From Isotricha intestinalis (lineage: Eukaryota > Ciliophora > Litostomatea > Vestibuliferida > Isotrichidae), in NCBI GenBank assembly GCA_023807065.1, contig JAJJLU010003600.1, forward strand, positions 1 through 47,164: a stretch of 47,164 nucleotides of DNA, in the 5' to 3' direction. The position numbers and the translations under genes were made by a program. Positions 45,021 to 47,164 of this stretch are shown here, piece after piece; within the stretch, counting starts at the first letter, position 1; every line of letters starts with the position of its first letter. Below the pieces are notes generated by a model. That model was given only the letters and a program-made list of their open reading frames with translations. It searched no databases and had not been told where the DNA came from.

Positions 45021-47164
45021 ATGTTAAAAGACAAAAGTGAAAGTGTGAAAGTTGTAGTACGTTGTCGTCCATTAGGACAAAGAGAAATGCAAGATCAACA
45101 TGAATGTGTGGTGAGTGTGGATATGAAGAATTGTACAATTGCAGTTGGAAATCCTGCAAGTGTAAACGAAACAAAATCTTTTACATTTGATCATACATAT
45201 GATTGGCATGCAACTCAACAAGGAATATTTGAACAAACAGCTCGTCCTATATTAGAAAGTGTAATGGAAGGATATAATGGAACAATTTTTGCTTATGGAC
45301 AAACTGGAACAGGTAAAACATTTACTATGGAAGGAAATGATAATGAAAGAGATAAAGGAATTATTCCTCGTTCTATTGATTGGATTTTTAATAATATTAA
45401 AAATTATACTAATCAACAATTTTTAGTTAGAGTTTCCTTTGTTGAAATTTATAATGAAGAAGTACGTGATTTATTGTCAAAAGTAAAAAGACAAAAATTA
45501 AATGTGAGAGAAAAAGATAAAGTTTTTTATTTAGAAGATGTAACAGTATTTCAAGTAGAAAATTCACAACAAACACTTGAAATAATGAAAAGAGGAAGAG
45601 TTAATCGTGCAACAGGAGCAACAAAAATGAATCCTGGATCATCACGTTCTCATTCAATTTTCTCAATAATTGTAGAAAATTCTCAAACTGATGAAGCAGG
45701 AGAAACACATTATCGTGTAGGTAAATTAAATTTAGTAGATTTAGCTGGTTCTGAAAGACAAAGTAAAACAGAATCAACAGGTGAAAGATTTAAAGAAGCT
45801 ACAAAAATAAATTTATCACTTACAATTTTAGGTTCTGTTATTAATAAATTAGTTTCTGGAAAAACACAATATATTCCTTATAGAGAAAGTAAATTAACTA
45901 TGTTATTACAAGATTCTCTTGGTGGAAATACTAAAACTGTTATGATTGCCAATGTTGGTCCTGCTGATTATAATTACGATGAAACTTTAAATACTTTATG
46001 GTATGCAAATAATGCTAAGAAAATTAAGAATAAACCTAGAATTAATGAAGATCCTAAAGATGCTTTGTTAAGACAATATCAAGAAGAAATTGAAATTATG
46101 AAAAAAAAATTACTTGCAATGGGAAAAGGAGATTTAGTTAAGCAAATTTCTGGAAGTACTGGTAGTGCTGGTGCAAATATTCTTTCTGAAGATAATCAAA
46201 TCAAAGCTGCTTTAGAAAATTTAGAAAAAGAACAAGAAGAATTTAAAATTGAACATGAAGCTGAAATTAAAAAAATCAGAGAACAAAAAAATTTAGCTGA
46301 AGAAGAAAAAAACCAACTTGTTGCAAAAATTAAAAAAGAAGTTGAAGAAAATCAAAAGAAAAAAGAACAAGGGAAAAAATTAGCTGAAGAAATTAAAAAA
46401 ATGAAAAAGAAGGTTTTAAAAGGAGATGAAACTGTTAATAAAGTTCAACAACAAGAATTATTATTAAATAAACAAAAAGAAGAATTAGAAATAAAAAGAA
46501 GAGAAGAAGAAAGATTAAAAGAAGATTTAAATGAAAAAGCAAAAAATGCTATAGAACTGAAAAAGAAATATGATTCTAAGCAAGCTCAAATTGATGATAT
46601 TACTTTAAAAATTCAAATGTTAGTTCAAAATAATTCAGAATTAAAAAGTGAATATAATGAAATGAAAGAAAGATACAATGAAGAAGAAGAAAAATTCAGA
46701 GATCAAATTAAAAATTATGAAATAGAAAGGAAAAAATATGAATTTATAATAAAGCATTTTATTCAACCAGAAGAAAAAGAAAGAATAGAAAATATGCTTG
46801 ATTATAATGAAAAAGAAAATATTTATAAAATAAATAATAAGAAAGCAATTATAAATAATTATAAAAAAAATATGGATAAATTAAAAGAAATGAGAAAAAC
46901 TAAATTATTAAATAAAAAACAACCAATTATAAAAGAAGATCATATAAAATTAAAATTAATAGAACCTGATTCAATGTGTTTTGATTGGTCTGAAAAACCA
47001 ATGGAAGATATATTAAGAGGAATTGAAAAAGTATTAGTAGATGATGATAGTGATTTATTATATTTTGATAAGGAACTTCATATTAATACTTCAACTCTTA
47101 CTCCTGGAATTGTGGGTGTTCCTAATGATAAAGTAGAAAGTAAAAATCCTAAAAGTTTTCAAAA
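45021..47164 (+). CDS. KIF3: Kinesin-2 motor subunit (3' end outside window)
   Basis: 714 codons are present with no stop. From ATG 45021 it starts MLKDKSESVKVVVRCRPLGQ. The motor domain (about 8-345) has the P-loop GQTGTGKTFTMEG at 93-105, switch I NPGSSRSHSIFSI, switch II LVDLAGSERQSKTES, and YIPYRESKLTMLLQDSLGGN. The neck NKPRINEDPKDALLRQYQEE is diagnostic of kinesin-2 (KIF3A/B, FLA10, OSM-3), the anterograde intraflagellar-transport motor. A coiled-coil stalk runs to about residue 630 (including a Lys/Glu-rich stretch), followed by a globular tail start (EPDSMCFDWSEKPMEDILRG). All nucleotide-binding motifs are intact. It is divergent from the pseudokinase gene with 170 bp between start codons. 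Confidence 0.93.
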   Translation, partial: MLKDKSESVKVVVRCRPLGQREMQDQHECVVSVDMKNCTIAVGNPASVNETKSFTFDHTYDWHATQQGIFEQTARPILESVMEGYNGTIFAYGQTGTGKTFTMEGNDNERDKGIIPRSIDWIFNNIKNYTNQQFLVRVSFVEIYNEEVRDLLSKVKRQKLNVREKDKVFYLEDVTVFQVENSQQTLEIMKRGRVNRATGATKMNPGSSRSHSIFSIIVENSQTDEAGETHYRVGKLNLVDLAGSERQSKTESTGERFKEATKINLSLTILGSVINKLVSGKTQYIPYRESKLTMLLQDSLGGNTKTVMIANVGPADYNYDETLNTLWYANNAKKIKNKPRINEDPKDALLRQYQEEIEIMKKKLLAMGKGDLVKQISGSTGSAGANILSEDNQIKAALENLEKEQEEFKIEHEAEIKKIREQKNLAEEEKNQLVAKIKKEVEENQKKKEQGKKLAEEIKKMKKKVLKGDETVNKVQQQELLLNKQKEELEIKRREEERLKEDLNEKAKNAIELKKKYDSKQAQIDDITLKIQMLVQNNSELKSEYNEMKERYNEEEEKFRDQIKNYEIERKKYEFIIKHFIQPEEKERIENMLDYNEKENIYKINNKKAIINNYKKNMDKLKEMRKTKLLNKKQPIIKEDHIKLKLIEPDSMCFDWSEKPMEDILRGIEKVLVDDDSDLLYFDKELHINTSTLTPGIVGVPNDKVESKNPKSFQ

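Noticed and set aside
1..47164. Transposons, CRISPR arrays, telomeric repeats, rRNA or tRNA genes
   Set aside because: No transposase or reverse-transcriptase motifs, no spaced repeat arrays, no GC-rich structured RNA islands and no terminal repeats were seen when reading both strands.

Overview
This window is nuclear DNA from a very AT-rich (about 80% A+T by eye) microbial eukaryote. Evidence for a eukaryote: GT-AG introns, an N-terminal secretory signal split by an intron, and families such as kinesin-2, Arp2/3, AP-3/AP-4 adaptors, casein kinase 1, TM9 and BET. Genes are compact and mostly intronless. The four introns I could place inside intact genes are tiny (22, 28, 32 and 37 nt). The code looks standard: TAA, TAG and TGA all end intact genes. 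The organism is almost certainly flagellated or ciliated (kinesin-2, a CEP41 homologue). The mix of tiny introns, MORN proteins, N-myristoylation-type (MGNC) proteins, a CDPK-like protein and Asn-rich tracts would suit a ciliate-grade protist that keeps the standard code. That placement is inference; other flagellates remain possible.

Layout, left to right. 1-261 is the 3' end of a phosphocholine cytidylyltransferase. Then come ARPC2 (-), an FKBP-like TPR protein (-), an LRR/coiled-coil protein (+), protein disulfide isomerase (-), a small IQ-motif coiled-coil protein (-), a DENN-domain protein (-), a CEP41-like rhodanese protein (-), a casein kinase 1 with a 32-nt intron and CaaX-like tail (+), a decayed CCCH zinc-finger gene (+), an MGNC-type MORN-repeat protein (-), a catalytically dead FCP/NLI-type phosphatase (+), a small two-TM protein (+), a two-CNBD protein with a 28-nt intron (+), an AP-3 mu-like adaptin (-), a PWWP protein (+), an Asn-rich disordered protein (-), a BET-like protein (+), an 81-aa gene with a 22-nt intron (-), a large coiled-coil/PH protein (-), a TM9/nonaspanin whose signal peptide sits on a separate first exon (-), AP-4 mu (+), an unknown 250-aa protein (+), a 1.4-kb decayed gene (-), a coiled-coil protein (+), an MGNC-type EF-hand pseudokinase (-) and kinesin-2 (+, cut by the window end).

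There is no operon logic; neighbours share broad themes only. Membrane traffic and secretion: PDI, DENN, AP-3 mu, AP-4 mu, TM9. Cilium and cytoskeleton: kinesin-2, CEP41, ARPC2, MORN, coiled coils. Signalling: CK1, CNBD, pseudokinase. Chromatin: PWWP, BET. Two patterns stand out. First, many family members here have lost catalytic residues (kinase, phosphatase, rhodanese and probably FKBP). Second, several of the longer intergenic spacers contain stop- and frameshift-broken stretches that read like former exons. No tRNA, rRNA, CRISPR array or transposon was recognised.
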